Shown piece after piece: positions 1 to 8,350 of a DNA stretch of 38,737 nucleotides (positions are counted from its first letter, which is position 1; every line of letters begins with the position of its first letter). Source of the stretch: CAZLMW01 sp964560875. GTDB taxonomy: Bacteria > Myxococcota_A > UBA9042. A program made the position numbers and the translations under genes. Under the pieces are notes generated by a model. It saw nothing but the letters and a program-made list of their open reading frames with translations, was not told the DNA's origin and made no database searches. The DNA is taken from assembly GCA_964560875.1 (NCBI GenBank), contig CAZLMW010000074.1, forward strand, positions 1 through 38,737. Direction: 5' to 3'.

Positions 1-112
1 CTGGGTTGAATTCGGCCGACGCGCGTCCAGTTTGACGCTGGCTACGCTCATCACCGCAGCGTCCACCCAGACAATCGCCGCCGCGTTTCGCGCGCCGCCA
101 CGGGGGGTACTG

Positions 113-1177
113 GTGTCTGCAATCTCTGCGACCGCTTATTTCCTCAACGAACCGTCGTCCGAGCTGGTGCCGACGCCTCTTCCGATCGATGAACTCGCCG
201 CCAGCGACGCGGTGGTCGAAGTGCTCGGTTGCGGGGTCTGTCATACCGATCTCGGCTTCTTCGACGGGTCCGTTCGCCCCAACCTCGGTCTGCCGCTGGT
301 GCTCGGTCACGAGGTTGTCGGGGTGGTGACCCGCGCGGGAAGCGACGCCAAACACCTGGTCGGCCAGCCGGTCCTCGTGCCGGCGGTCATCCCCTGTGGC
401 GCGTGTGTGGTCTGCAAGGCCGGGCGCTCCAACGCGTGCCCCAATCAAAAGATGCCAGGCAACGATATCCACGGCGGGTTCGCCAGCCACATGGTCGTGC
501 CCGCGCATGGCCTCGTTTCGGTCGCCGATGCCCCCGATGGGACCGATCTTCGGCTGTTGTCAGTCGTCGCCGATGCCGTCTCCACAGCCTGGCAAGCGTG
601 CGTGCGCGCCGATGTGCAAGAGGGCGATGTCGTCTTCGTGGTGGGCGCAGCCGGCGGCGTCGGCGGGTTCTCCGTGCAGATCGCCGCGGCGTTGGGAGCC
701 CGCGTTGTCGCGATGGATGTCCGCGCGCCCGAGCTGATGTGCGTGGCCGAGTTCGGGGCGACCGAAGCCATCGTCATCCGTGACCTGAGCCCGCGCGATG
801 TCCGCAAGAAGGCGCACGGCCTGGCCAGGTCCTGGCAGGTCCCCTCGCTGAACTGGAAAGTGCTCGAATGCAGCGGCCATCCCGCCGGGCAGCAGACGGC
901 ATTCACCCTGATTTCACGCTGTTCGACCTACGTCCAGGTCGGCTTCACGCCGCGCAAGGTGGAGGTTCGGCTGTCCAACCTGATGGCCTTTGACGCCACC
1001 GTTCATGGCAGCTGGGGATGCCCGGTCGAGGCTTATCCCGACGTGCTCAAGCTCATCTACGACGGCCGCGTGCAGCTCGCGCCGTTCTGCGACTTCGCGC
1101 CGCTTTCCGACGTCAACACCGTGCTCGCCGACATGGCGGGCCACAACCTGACCCGGCGCATCATCCTTACACCGTAA
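113..1177 (+). CDS. had: 6-hydroxycyclohex-1-ene-1-carbonyl-CoA dehydrogenase (Had)
   Basis: Zinc-type, NAD-dependent medium-chain alcohol dehydrogenase of 354 codons. In the benzoyl-CoA pathway it oxidises 6-hydroxycyclohex-1-ene-1-carboxyl-CoA to the 6-oxo compound in the cytoplasm. Visible motifs are catalytic-zinc CGVCHTD (Cys40/Cys43) with GHE (His66-Glu67), four structural-zinc cysteines (95, 98, 101, 109), and the nucleotide loop GAAGGVGG (178-185). The specific assignment rests on context, because oah, dch and bcrCBAD follow directly. A longer reading from TTG at 32 is open. I chose GTG at 113 because a G-run (102-107) sits at ribosome-binding distance and the first 27 codons of the longer form do not look like the family. 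The first 112 bases of the window hold no other gene I can support. The gap to oah is 72 bases. Confidence 0.88.
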   Translation: MSAISATAYFLNEPSSELVPTPLPIDELAASDAVVEVLGCGVCHTDLGFFDGSVRPNLGLPLVLGHEVVGVVTRAGSDAKHLVGQPVLVPAVIPCGACVVCKAGRSNACPNQKMPGNDIHGGFASHMVVPAHGLVSVADAPDGTDLRLLSVVADAVSTAWQACVRADVQEGDVVFVVGAAGGVGGFSVQIAAALGARVVAMDVRAPELMCVAEFGATEAIVIRDLSPRDVRKKAHGLARSWQVPSLNWKVLECSGHPAGQQTAFTLISRCSTYVQVGFTPRKVEVRLSNLMAFDATVHGSWGCPVEAYPDVLKLIYDGRVQLAPFCDFAPLSDVNTVLADMAGHNLTRRIILTP

Positions 1178-1249
1178 ACACCATTCACTTTGTAAACCAT
1201 GTTCACACCATCCCCCGGCCGAATCCCCGGACGAAGAGCGAGAGACACC

Positions 1250-2377
1250 ATGGAACTGTTCAACCACGACCTTGTCCCCGACTACGAGTTTTCGCACATC
1301 CGCTACGAGCACCGACGCGTGCTTGGTCGCGACAAACAGCCGGTCGAGGGCCTGCACCAGACCTGGATCTGGCTGGACAACGAGCGGCAGCTCAACAGCT
1401 ACACGACCGACGCGGTCAAGGAGATCATCCTCGCGTTCCGTCGCGCGTCGACCGAGCGTGAATGCGTCGCTGTCATCTTCACAGCGGCAGGCGACCGCTC
1501 GTTCTGCACCGGCGGCAATACCGCCGAGTACGCGACCGCCTACGCCAACCGTCCCCACGAATACCTGCAGTACATGCGGCTGTTCAACGACATGGTCACG
1601 GCGATCTTGCTCTGCGACAAACCGGTCATCTGCCGCGTCAACGGCATGCGCATCGGCGGCGGGCAGGAGATCGGCATGGCCTGCGACTTCTCGATCGCGG
1701 GCGACCACTGCCGCTTTGGACAGGCCGGTCCCGTGCATGGTTCAGCGCCCGACGGCGGCTCGACCGACTTCCTCCACCTCTACCTCGGGTTCGCCAAGGC
1801 GGCCGAGTCGCTGGTCATCTGCGGCAACCCGTGGTCGGCCCACAAGTCGATTCGCCTCGGCCTGCTCAACGAGATCGTGCCGGTCTACAAGCGCGCCGAT
1901 GGCCAGTTCATCACCAACCCCTTCGTGGTGACCGACAAGTACATCGACGAGCGCGGCAACATCATCTACGGCGAGTACAAGACCGGCGACGACAAGGCGG
2001 CCGCCAAAGAGCTGACCAAGGCCTGCACCATCGACTTCGCGCACCTCGACGCCAAGGTCGACGAGTACGTCACGACGCTGCTCTACACGTTCCCCGATTG
2101 CACGCGAAAGAGCCTCGAGAGCCTGCGCAAGAAGAAGCTCGAGCACTGGCAGCAAAACAGCGAGACGAGCCGCAGCTGGCTGAGCTTGAACATCAACGCC
2201 GAGGCGTCCGCGGGCTTCCCGGCGTTCCACTTCGGCGATCGCAAAGAGCGCGAGGTGGACTTCATCGCGGTGCGCAAAGCCGTGGCCAACGGACACCGCT
2301 GGGATGCGTCGCTGACCGCTGCAGTTCTCAAGCCGTCGGCGCTGGAGCGCTGGCAGAACTACCGCAACGAAGGATGA
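1250..2377 (+). CDS. oah: 6-oxocyclohex-1-ene-1-carbonyl-CoA hydrolase (Oah)
   Basis: Ring-opening hydrolase of the crotonase superfamily, 375 codons, close to the roughly 377 residues I recall for the Thauera enzyme. It adds water to the double bond and hydrolyses the ring C-C bond of 6-oxocyclohex-1-ene-1-carboxyl-CoA to give 3-hydroxypimelyl-CoA. Two crotonase oxyanion-hole segments are visible: SFCTGGN near residues 84-90 and RIGGGQEIG near 134-142. The protein is longer than a plain enoyl-CoA hydratase and has a charged C-terminal extension, as expected for Oah. The open frame extends up to ATG 1199, but ATG 1250 is preferred: it has a GAGAGA stretch just upstream, and MELFNHDLVP resembles the family N-terminus. 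It is the second gene of the cluster, 50 bases before dch. Confidence 0.9.
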   Translation: MELFNHDLVPDYEFSHIRYEHRRVLGRDKQPVEGLHQTWIWLDNERQLNSYTTDAVKEIILAFRRASTERECVAVIFTAAGDRSFCTGGNTAEYATAYANRPHEYLQYMRLFNDMVTAILLCDKPVICRVNGMRIGGGQEIGMACDFSIAGDHCRFGQAGPVHGSAPDGGSTDFLHLYLGFAKAAESLVICGNPWSAHKSIRLGLLNEIVPVYKRADGQFITNPFVVTDKYIDERGNIIYGEYKTGDDKAAAKELTKACTIDFAHLDAKVDEYVTTLLYTFPDCTRKSLESLRKKKLEHWQQNSETSRSWLSLNINAEASAGFPAFHFGDRKEREVDFIAVRKAVANGHRWDASLTAAVLKPSALERWQNYRNEG

Positions 2378-2427
2378 ACCGCACCGGCGCCGTGTCCGGT
2401 CGATTGCCGGCACACAGGGAGGCCCAC

Positions 2428-3291
2428 ATGACGACCCAACTTCCGGCTTCGATACGTGCGCTGCCAGGCAGCTTTGAGCACATCGATGTGGCCATGGCCA
2501 GCGACCAGAGCGTGCTCGAGATCGCGCTGAATTCGCCGCGCGGCAACGTGCTGTCGATGGCGATGATGGAAGAGATCGCGGCGGCGCTGACGACGTATCG
2601 GGACGTGGCGCCGCTCAAGACCGTGCTGCTGTACGCCAGGGGCAAGAACTTCAGCTACGGCGCGTCGGTGGCCGAACACTCGCGGGACCAGGCCCCGGCG
2701 ATGCTCAACACGTTCCATGACCTCGTCCGCGAGATCGCCAACTACCCGATACCGATCGTCGCGATGGTGCAGGGCAAGTGCCTTGGCGGCGCGTTCGAGG
2801 TCGTGCTGTGCTGCCACGTCGTCCTGGCGATGCGCAGCGCGGTGTTCGCCTGCCCCGAGATCAAGCTCGGGGTGTTCCCGCCGGTGCTTGCGGCGATCGG
2901 GCACCTGCGGCTTGGCGGCGCGTTGGCCGAGCGGTTGCTGCTCACGGGCGCTGAGCTGCATGCCGATCCAGCGCGTCAATGCGGTTTTGTGGCCCACGTC
3001 GATCCCGACGTCGACAGCAAGACGACCATCGACGGCGACATCGGCAAGGCGGCCGACCCGCGCCAGGTGGCGTTGGACTGGATCGCGGAGCACTTCGGCG
3101 AGCGCAGTGGCTATGCGTTGCGGCAGGCGACCAAGGCGGCGCGTTACGCCTCGGGCTTCCGGGTGCAGATCGAAGGCGCGCTACACGCGGTCGAGAAGCA
3201 ATACATCGACGAAGTGCTGACCAGCCACGACGGCAACGAGGGCATCGACGCCTTCCTGCAGCGGCGCAAACCGACCTGGAAACACGCATGA
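2428..3291 (+). CDS. dch: cyclohexa-1,5-diene-1-carbonyl-CoA hydratase (Dch)
   Basis: Crotonase-family hydratase of 287 codons. It hydrates the cyclic dienoyl-CoA made by benzoyl-CoA reductase to 6-hydroxycyclohex-1-ene-1-carboxyl-CoA, which Had then oxidises. Visible motifs are NFSYGAS (74-80), a Dch-like form of the first oxyanion-hole loop, and CLGGAFE (118-124), the second. A typical crotonase trimerisation tail follows. It is somewhat longer than the roughly 258 residues I recall for Thauera Dch; a short charged segment near residues 170-190 may account for this. ATG 2428 is preceded by AGGGAGG at good spacing, which fixes the start. The last codons overlap the bcrC start (ATGA at 3288-3291), so translation of the two is probably coupled. 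Confidence 0.88.
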   Translation: MTTQLPASIRALPGSFEHIDVAMASDQSVLEIALNSPRGNVLSMAMMEEIAAALTTYRDVAPLKTVLLYARGKNFSYGASVAEHSRDQAPAMLNTFHDLVREIANYPIPIVAMVQGKCLGGAFEVVLCCHVVLAMRSAVFACPEIKLGVFPPVLAAIGHLRLGGALAERLLLTGAELHADPARQCGFVAHVDPDVDSKTTIDGDIGKAADPRQVALDWIAEHFGERSGYALRQATKAARYASGFRVQIEGALHAVEKQYIDEVLTSHDGNEGIDAFLQRRKPTWKHA

Positions 3292-4580
3292 ACCACCCGG
3301 TAACCCCAAGCAACGGCGGCGGTGCCAACGACGCTGTGACCGCTCTGGTGGAGCGCGCGCGCAAGCTTGCTCTCGGCCTCGATCTGCAAGCCGTGCACGA
3401 CTTCAAGCGCAACAACCCGGGCGCGCTGGCGATCGGTCATATGCCGATCTACACGCCGCGGCCCATCATCGAGGCGTGTGGTGCGCTGCCGGTCGCGGTC
3501 TTTGGCGGCGGCGACGACGTCGACATCATCCGCGGCGACTCCTACTTCCAGAGCTACATCTGCCACATCCCGCGCTCGACCGTGGAGCTGGGACTGTCCG
3601 GCCACCTCGACGTGCTCGACGGCATGGTTTTCCCGTCGATCTGCGACGTGATCCGCAACCTTGGCGGCATGTGGGCGATGCTCTTCAAGGACAAGTGGGC
3701 CTGCTACCTCGATCTGCCGCAGAACTTCGACCGCGATATCGGCGGCAAGTTCTACGCCCACGAGCTGCGGCGTATGGCCGATGAGATGCACGCGCTCGGC
3801 GGCAAGAAGCTTGACGACGAGTCATTGTGGCAGGCCATCGCAGACGAAAACCGGCGCCGCGGGGCGATCAGCGAGCTCGACGCACTGCGACGCCGGGCAC
3901 CGCACCTGGCCCCCGCTTCTGAAGCCTACCTGGTGGTCCGCGCCGGCAGCGTGCTGACCGCGGCCGGACATGCCGAGCTGATCCAGGACTACGTCAACCT
4001 CGCCTCTGCGCGCACGGACCGACCGATCGACAACGTCCGCGTGGTGCTCGTCGGCGCGTTCTGCGAGCAGCCGCCATGGTCGCTCATCGTGGCGCTCGAA
4101 AAAGCCGGCTGCGACATCATCAGCGACGACTTTCAGCACGGATTTCGGACCATCGAGGGCGACATCCGCATCCCCGTCTTCGACGGCGCAGACGGGACGC
4201 AACCCGGCGAAGGGCTCGACCCGATCGACGCCGTCGCCGACGCATTCCTCGAGCTTGGGGCCGCCACGGCGAGCCGCTACATCGACGAAGAGACCAAGGG
4301 CAAAGCGCTCGTCGACGCGGTCAAGGCTGGCAACGCCGACGGCGTCATCTTCGCCGCGGCGTCCTTTTGCGACCCGGCGCTGCTCGACCAGCCGATGCTC
4401 GAAGCTGCGTGCGCCGCGGCCAGCATCCCGTTCACATCCTTCAAGTACAGCGAGAACACCGGTCAGTTCCAGGTGATCCGCGAGCAGGCCGGCGCGTTTT
4501 CGGACTCGGTCAAGCTCTGGGGCGAAACCGCGCCCGTACAAAAGAAGAAAAAACGCCGCACCCGGAGGCCCCGCGCATGA
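3288..4580 (+). CDS. bcrC: benzoyl-CoA reductase subunit C (BcrC)
   Basis: Active-site-half subunit of ATP-dependent (class I) benzoyl-CoA reductase, related to the HgdB component of 2-hydroxyacyl-CoA dehydratases; 430 codons. With BcrB it binds benzoyl-CoA and iron-sulfur cluster(s) and receives low-potential electrons from the BcrA/BcrD ATPase module. Candidate cluster cysteines are Cys64 (IIEACGALP), Cys92 (YICHIPRS) and Cys119 (FPSICD), spaced as in the HgdB/BcrB/BcrC family. The start overlaps the dch stop by 4 bases, and the stop overlaps the bcrB start by 4 bases. An oddity is the strongly basic C-terminal tail (KKKKRRTRRPRA), which I do not recall from characterised BcrC proteins. The subunit letter follows the C-B-A-D gene order of Thauera. 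Confidence 0.9.
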   Translation: MNHPVTPSNGGGANDAVTALVERARKLALGLDLQAVHDFKRNNPGALAIGHMPIYTPRPIIEACGALPVAVFGGGDDVDIIRGDSYFQSYICHIPRSTVELGLSGHLDVLDGMVFPSICDVIRNLGGMWAMLFKDKWACYLDLPQNFDRDIGGKFYAHELRRMADEMHALGGKKLDDESLWQAIADENRRRGAISELDALRRRAPHLAPASEAYLVVRAGSVLTAAGHAELIQDYVNLASARTDRPIDNVRVVLVGAFCEQPPWSLIVALEKAGCDIISDDFQHGFRTIEGDIRIPVFDGADGTQPGEGLDPIDAVADAFLELGAATASRYIDEETKGKALVDAVKAGNADGVIFAAASFCDPALLDQPMLEAACAAASIPFTSFKYSENTGQFQVIREQAGAFSDSVKLWGETAPVQKKKKRRTRRPRA

Positions 4581-5899
4581 CTGCCACCCCATCAACGAAG
4601 GCCGCAACGGGCGCCGAGATCAAGGTCCACAAAGACCGCAGCCAGCTGCGCCAAAAACGCATGATTGGCGACCATTTTGACGCGCTGAGTCGGGCCAAAG
4701 AAGAGGGTCGCAAGGTCGTCTACACGTTCGTGCCAGGCAACCTGTGTGAGCTCATCGGCGCGCTCGACATGCTCGCCGTTCTGCCCGAGATCAACGCGCT
4801 GCAGTCGGGTATGCGAGGCCGTTCAGGCGGCTATATCGGCGAGGCTGAGAAGTCGGGCCATAGCGAAGACGTCTGCACCTACGTCAAGTGTGACATCGGC
4901 ATGAAGAAGAGCGGCAACGTCGGCCCCACGGGTGTCGAGATCCCGCCGCCCGACCTGCTGCTGCTCAGCTACACCGGCTGTTTTACGTTCCTGAAGTGGT
5001 TCGAGCTGCTCAAGCAAGAGTACGACTGCCCCATCGCGATGCTGCACGTGCCCTACCAGCCCGACGGCAAGGTCACGCCCGCGATGCGCGAGTACGTGGT
5101 CAACCAGCTGCGCGACAAGGTCATCCCGAAGATGGAAGAGGTGGCGGGCAAGAAGCTCGACCTCGACGTGCTCAGCGAGTGGCTTGGGCGATCGGCGGAG
5201 GCCGAAGACGACCTGGTGTGGGTCTGGGAATCGGCGCGTCACACACCCAGCCCGATCGATGGCTATTTCGGCGGCGTCTACTACATCGGCCCGATCTTCA
5301 CGTCGTTTCGCGGCACCGAGGACGCGGTCAACTACTACCGCGAGCTGCGCGAAGAGGTGCAGCAACGCATCGACGCCAACCAGGGGCCACAAACACCCGA
5401 CGGCCGGCTCGATGACCAGAAGTTCAGGCTCGTCGTCGAAGGGCCGCCCAACTGGACCAGCTTCAACGACTTCTGGCGCATGTTCGCCAACGAAGGCGCC
5501 GTCGTCGTATCGAGCACGTACACGCGGGTCGGCGGGCTCTATGACCAGGGATTCCGCCACGATCCCGGCGATCCACTGGGCACGCTCGCCGACTATTGCC
5601 TCGGCTGCTACACCAACCTGGGGCTGCCCAGCCGCGTCGACCTGCTCGAGAAATACATCAAGGATTACAACGCCGACGGCTTCTTCATCAACAGCGTCAA
5701 GAGCTGCAACAGCTTCTCGGCCGGCCAGCTCCTGATGCTCCGCCAGCTCGAAGAACGAACCGGTGTTCCCGGCGGCTTTGTCGAGTCCGACCTCGTCGAT
5801 CCGCGCTACTTCTCCAAGTCCAACATCGAAAACCGCCTGCAGAGCTACCTGCAGATGCTGCAAGCCAAGAAGGCCGGCGGCTTCGGAGCGGTCGCATAA
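4577..5899 (+). CDS. bcrB: benzoyl-CoA reductase subunit B (BcrB)
   Basis: Second HgdB-like catalytic subunit of class I benzoyl-CoA reductase, 440 codons. It partners BcrC to form the substrate-reducing half. Conserved cysteines fit the cluster ligands of the family: Cys57 (PGNLCELIG), Cys100/Cys105 (DVCTYVKCD) and Cys135 (SYTGCFTF). A further cysteine pair occurs in YCLGCYTN. The start codon is in the ATGA overlap with bcrC, implying coupled translation and 1:1 supply. The TAA stop at 5897-5899 is followed by 29 open codons in the same frame, ending in a second TAA immediately before the bcrA ATG. That stretch contains the 21-bp tandem repeats. Length and sequence show no truncation. Confidence 0.92.
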   Translation: MTATPSTKAATGAEIKVHKDRSQLRQKRMIGDHFDALSRAKEEGRKVVYTFVPGNLCELIGALDMLAVLPEINALQSGMRGRSGGYIGEAEKSGHSEDVCTYVKCDIGMKKSGNVGPTGVEIPPPDLLLLSYTGCFTFLKWFELLKQEYDCPIAMLHVPYQPDGKVTPAMREYVVNQLRDKVIPKMEEVAGKKLDLDVLSEWLGRSAEAEDDLVWVWESARHTPSPIDGYFGGVYYIGPIFTSFRGTEDAVNYYRELREEVQQRIDANQGPQTPDGRLDDQKFRLVVEGPPNWTSFNDFWRMFANEGAVVVSSTYTRVGGLYDQGFRHDPGDPLGTLADYCLGCYTNLGLPSRVDLLEKYIKDYNADGFFINSVKSCNSFSAGQLLMLRQLEERTGVPGGFVESDLVDPRYFSKSNIENRLQSYLQMLQAKKAGGFGAVA

Positions 5900-5924
5900 G
5901 GACCACGTCTCATCGGGGCGCCAC

Positions 5925-5987
5925 TGTCCGCGCCTGGGAGTCCGTTGTCCGCACCTTTGAGTCAGTCGTCCGCGCCTGGGAGTCAAT
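5925..5987 (+). repeat. three 21-bp tandem repeats in the bcrB-bcrA gap, carrying the bcrA RBS
   Basis: Three adjacent 21-bp units (5925-5945, 5946-5966, 5967-5987) share the pattern GTCCGCgCCTgGGAGTC. The first and third are nearly identical and the middle one differs at a few sites. The last unit supplies GGGAG at 5978-5982, seven bases before the bcrA ATG at 5990, so the repeat edge is the likely ribosome binding site. The unit is seven codons long, so all frames are kept. In the bcrB/bcrA frame it would encode Ser/Ala/Pro-rich heptads. Confidence 0.9.
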
Positions 5988-5989
5988 AA

Positions 5990-7396
5990 ATGAAAGTCAT
6001 CGTCGGCATCGACCTCGGCTCGACCACCACCAAGGCCATTCTGCTCGATGAGCAGGGCAGGATCGTCGGCCGCGGCATCACCAACAGCCGCAGCAATTAC
6101 CACGTCGCCTGCGCCGTCGCCCGGGAAGAAGCGCTGACCGCCGCTCGCTTCTCGATGCTCCAACGCGCCATCGATCGCCACATCGGGCCGGTTGGTGACG
6201 CCATCCGCGATCACTCCGACCAGCTGATGGCTGCGTTCCGACTGGAGCTGTACCGCCGCGAGCTCGTGGTGCTCAACGCCCACATCCTGCAGCTGCTCGA
6301 TCGGGTGCTCTACCGCGCGCACAAGGCCGAGCTCGAAGGTGTCGCGCAGACGATTATCGACAACATGGCGGAGAAGGCGCCGGCGCTCTTCCTCGGCAAC
6401 GCCAACCGCAGGTCCGACTTCTTCCGCGACATCGCAGGCGCCGCGTTTGCCGCCGAAGCCGAACAAGCCGCCGCCGATGGCCTCGTGCACTTCGACCGGC
6501 TCGTCGGCCTCTTCGACCGCGCCATCCTCGACGTCGAAACAACGGTCCAGGAACGCCCCTTTGGTGCGCTGCTCGAGGCCGCGGCGGTACGCGCTTTTCC
6601 CGGGGTCGAGCACGCCCAGACCATCGCCGTGCTGCGCGACATCATCGCCGACGTCGCGGCCGAAGAGCTCGACGAGATCGCCTTTGTCGGCACCGGCTAC
6701 GGGCGCCAGACGTTGCCCTTCCCCAAGGCCGCGGTGCGCTCGGAGATCCTCTGCCACGGCCGCGGCGCACACCGCGTCTTCAACGGCACGCGCACCGTGC
6801 TCGACATCGGCGGGCAGGACACCAAGGCCATCCAGGTCGATGAAAACGGCGTCGTCACCTCGTTTCAGATGAACGACCGATGCGCGGCAGGGTGCGGCCG
6901 GTACCTCGGCTACATCGCCGACGAGCTGAGCCTTGGCCTGCACGAGCTGGGGCCGCTGGCGTTGCAGGCCGAGAAGGTCATTCGCGTCAACTCGACGTGC
7001 ACGGTCTTCGCCGGCGCCGAGCTGCGGGAACGCCTCGCGCTGGGTCAGAAACGGGAAGACGTCCTGGCCGGCTTGCACCGGGCCATCATGCTGCGGGCGA
7101 TGAGTCTACTCGCGCGGTCGGGCGGGATTCGCGACGAGTTCACGTTCACCGGCGGTGTCTGCAAGAACCCGATGGCGACCAAGATCCTGCGCGGCCTCGT
7201 CGACGACAACTACGGCACCGAGATCACGCTGAACATCCACCCCGACTCGATCTACATGGGCGCGCTCGGAGCGGCCTTGTTCGGGCTCGACGACGTGCGC
7301 GCCGGCAGACCCAACCTGCTGCCCGCGTTCGCGCCGCCCGTCACCAACGTCAAGTTCGACCCCTGTGGTGGCTGCATCACCGAGACGATGGTCTGA
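5990..7396 (+). CDS. bcrA: benzoyl-CoA reductase subunit A (BcrA), ATP-hydrolysing activator
   Basis: Larger ATP-hydrolysing subunit of class I benzoyl-CoA reductase, ASKHA fold, 468 codons. With BcrD it couples ATP hydrolysis to transfer of low-potential electrons from ferredoxin into BcrBC. Phosphate-binding loops are GIDLGSTTTK (6-15) and DIGGQDTK (272-279), and an adenosine-loop motif TGGV lies at 387-390. Cluster-ligand candidates are Cys298 and/or Cys302 (RCAAGCG) and Cys337 (STCTVF), which would share a [4Fe-4S] cluster with BcrD at the subunit interface. An insertion between the two phosphate loops (about 50-230) makes it the larger ASKHA subunit, as in the Thauera-type rather than the Azoarcus-type enzyme. 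ATG 5990 is in the same frame as bcrB but preceded directly by TAA. Confidence 0.93.
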   Translation: MKVIVGIDLGSTTTKAILLDEQGRIVGRGITNSRSNYHVACAVAREEALTAARFSMLQRAIDRHIGPVGDAIRDHSDQLMAAFRLELYRRELVVLNAHILQLLDRVLYRAHKAELEGVAQTIIDNMAEKAPALFLGNANRRSDFFRDIAGAAFAAEAEQAAADGLVHFDRLVGLFDRAILDVETTVQERPFGALLEAAAVRAFPGVEHAQTIAVLRDIIADVAAEELDEIAFVGTGYGRQTLPFPKAAVRSEILCHGRGAHRVFNGTRTVLDIGGQDTKAIQVDENGVVTSFQMNDRCAAGCGRYLGYIADELSLGLHELGPLALQAEKVIRVNSTCTVFAGAELRERLALGQKREDVLAGLHRAIMLRAMSLLARSGGIRDEFTFTGGVCKNPMATKILRGLVDDNYGTEITLNIHPDSIYMGALGAALFGLDDVRAGRPNLLPAFAPPVTNVKFDPCGGCITETMV

Positions 7397-7441
7397 GCGA
7401 CAACCCCAACGACGCAAAACGCTGACTCACCGGAAACGACC

Positions 7442-8338
7442 ATGACCGACCCCAACCGCATCCACCTGACCGCCGGCGTCGACGCCGGTTCGGGCGCCGT
7501 CAAAGTCGCCATCACCCGCAGCCGGGCCGGCGCAGACGCTGAGCTGCTCGCCACCGCCACACAACGCATCCGCCGCCGCCACGTGCACGATGTCGCGGCC
7601 GCCGCGTTCGCCGAAGCCTGCGCGCACGCCGGGGTCAAACCTGACGCCTTCGACTACATCGCGAGCACCGGCGATGGCGACGCCGTCCACTTCCGGACCG
7701 GCCACTTCTACGGCATGACGACCCACGGTCGCGGCGCGGTGTTCCTGTGCCCCGAAGCACGTGCCGTCCTCGACATCGGCGCCCTGCACGCGCGCGCCAT
7801 TCGCATCGACCATCGCGGCAAGGTGCTCGGCCACCGGATGACCAGCCAGTGCGCGTCGGGCAGCGGCCAGTTCGTCGAGAACATCGCGCGCTATCTGGGT
7901 GTCTCCCTCGAAGACGTCGGACACGTTTCGCTGCAAGCCGAAGCGCCGGAGAAGGTGTCGAGCATCTGCGCTGTGCTCGCCGAAACCGACGTGATCAACA
8001 TGGTCAGCCGCGGCATCGAGACGTCGGACATCCTGCAGGGCATCCACAAGTCCATCGCCGGGCGCCTGGTGCGTCTGTTGCGCGCGATCGGGGCCGAAGG
8101 TACGGTCCTCGTGACCGGCGGCATGGGCAAAAATGCCGGCATGATCTCCGCGGTCATGGACGGCCTGGCGACGCCCTCGCGAGGCCGAAAAGCGGTCGCT
8201 GCCATCACCGTGAATACCCATCCCCAAGCGCAGCTCGCAGGCGCCATCGGGGGCGCTCTGCTGGGCGCGTACCGAACCCGCCAGCTCGAGGAGATGGGAC
8301 GCACCGAGCTGCTCGGCTCCGCCGCCGTCGCGGCCTGA
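7442..8338 (+). CDS. bcrD: benzoyl-CoA reductase subunit D (BcrD), ATP-hydrolysing activator
   Basis: Smaller ASKHA-fold subunit of class I benzoyl-CoA reductase, 298 codons. It pairs with BcrA to form the ATP-driven electron activator. Motifs are DAGSGAVK (14-21) as the first phosphate loop, DIGALHAR (111-118) as the second, and TGGMGKN (225-231) for adenosine. Cys137 (SQCASGSG) and Cys176 (SSICAVLAE) are the expected [4Fe-4S] ligands, one pair per subunit. The second phosphate loop has ALH where BcrA has GQD, which is a normal difference between D and A subunits. ATG 7442 has GGAAACG just upstream. The gap from bcrA is 45 bases and the gap to gcdH only 12, so co-transcription is likely. Confidence 0.92.
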   Translation: MTDPNRIHLTAGVDAGSGAVKVAITRSRAGADAELLATATQRIRRRHVHDVAAAAFAEACAHAGVKPDAFDYIASTGDGDAVHFRTGHFYGMTTHGRGAVFLCPEARAVLDIGALHARAIRIDHRGKVLGHRMTSQCASGSGQFVENIARYLGVSLEDVGHVSLQAEAPEKVSSICAVLAETDVINMVSRGIETSDILQGIHKSIAGRLVRLLRAIGAEGTVLVTGGMGKNAGMISAVMDGLATPSRGRKAVAAITVNTHPQAQLAGAIGGALLGAYRTRQLEEMGRTELLGSAAVAA

Positions 8339-8350
8339 CAGGACGACAAT

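Noticed and set aside
32..112. TTG start at 32 for Had
   Set aside because: It adds 27 residues unlike the family; GTG 113 has a G-rich site at proper distance.
4823..7078. 751-codon open frame on the minus strand opposite bcrB and bcrA
   Set aside because: Shadow of GC-rich coding DNA. The plus strand has clear BcrB/BcrA motifs, and the minus reading lacks any domain and has skewed composition.
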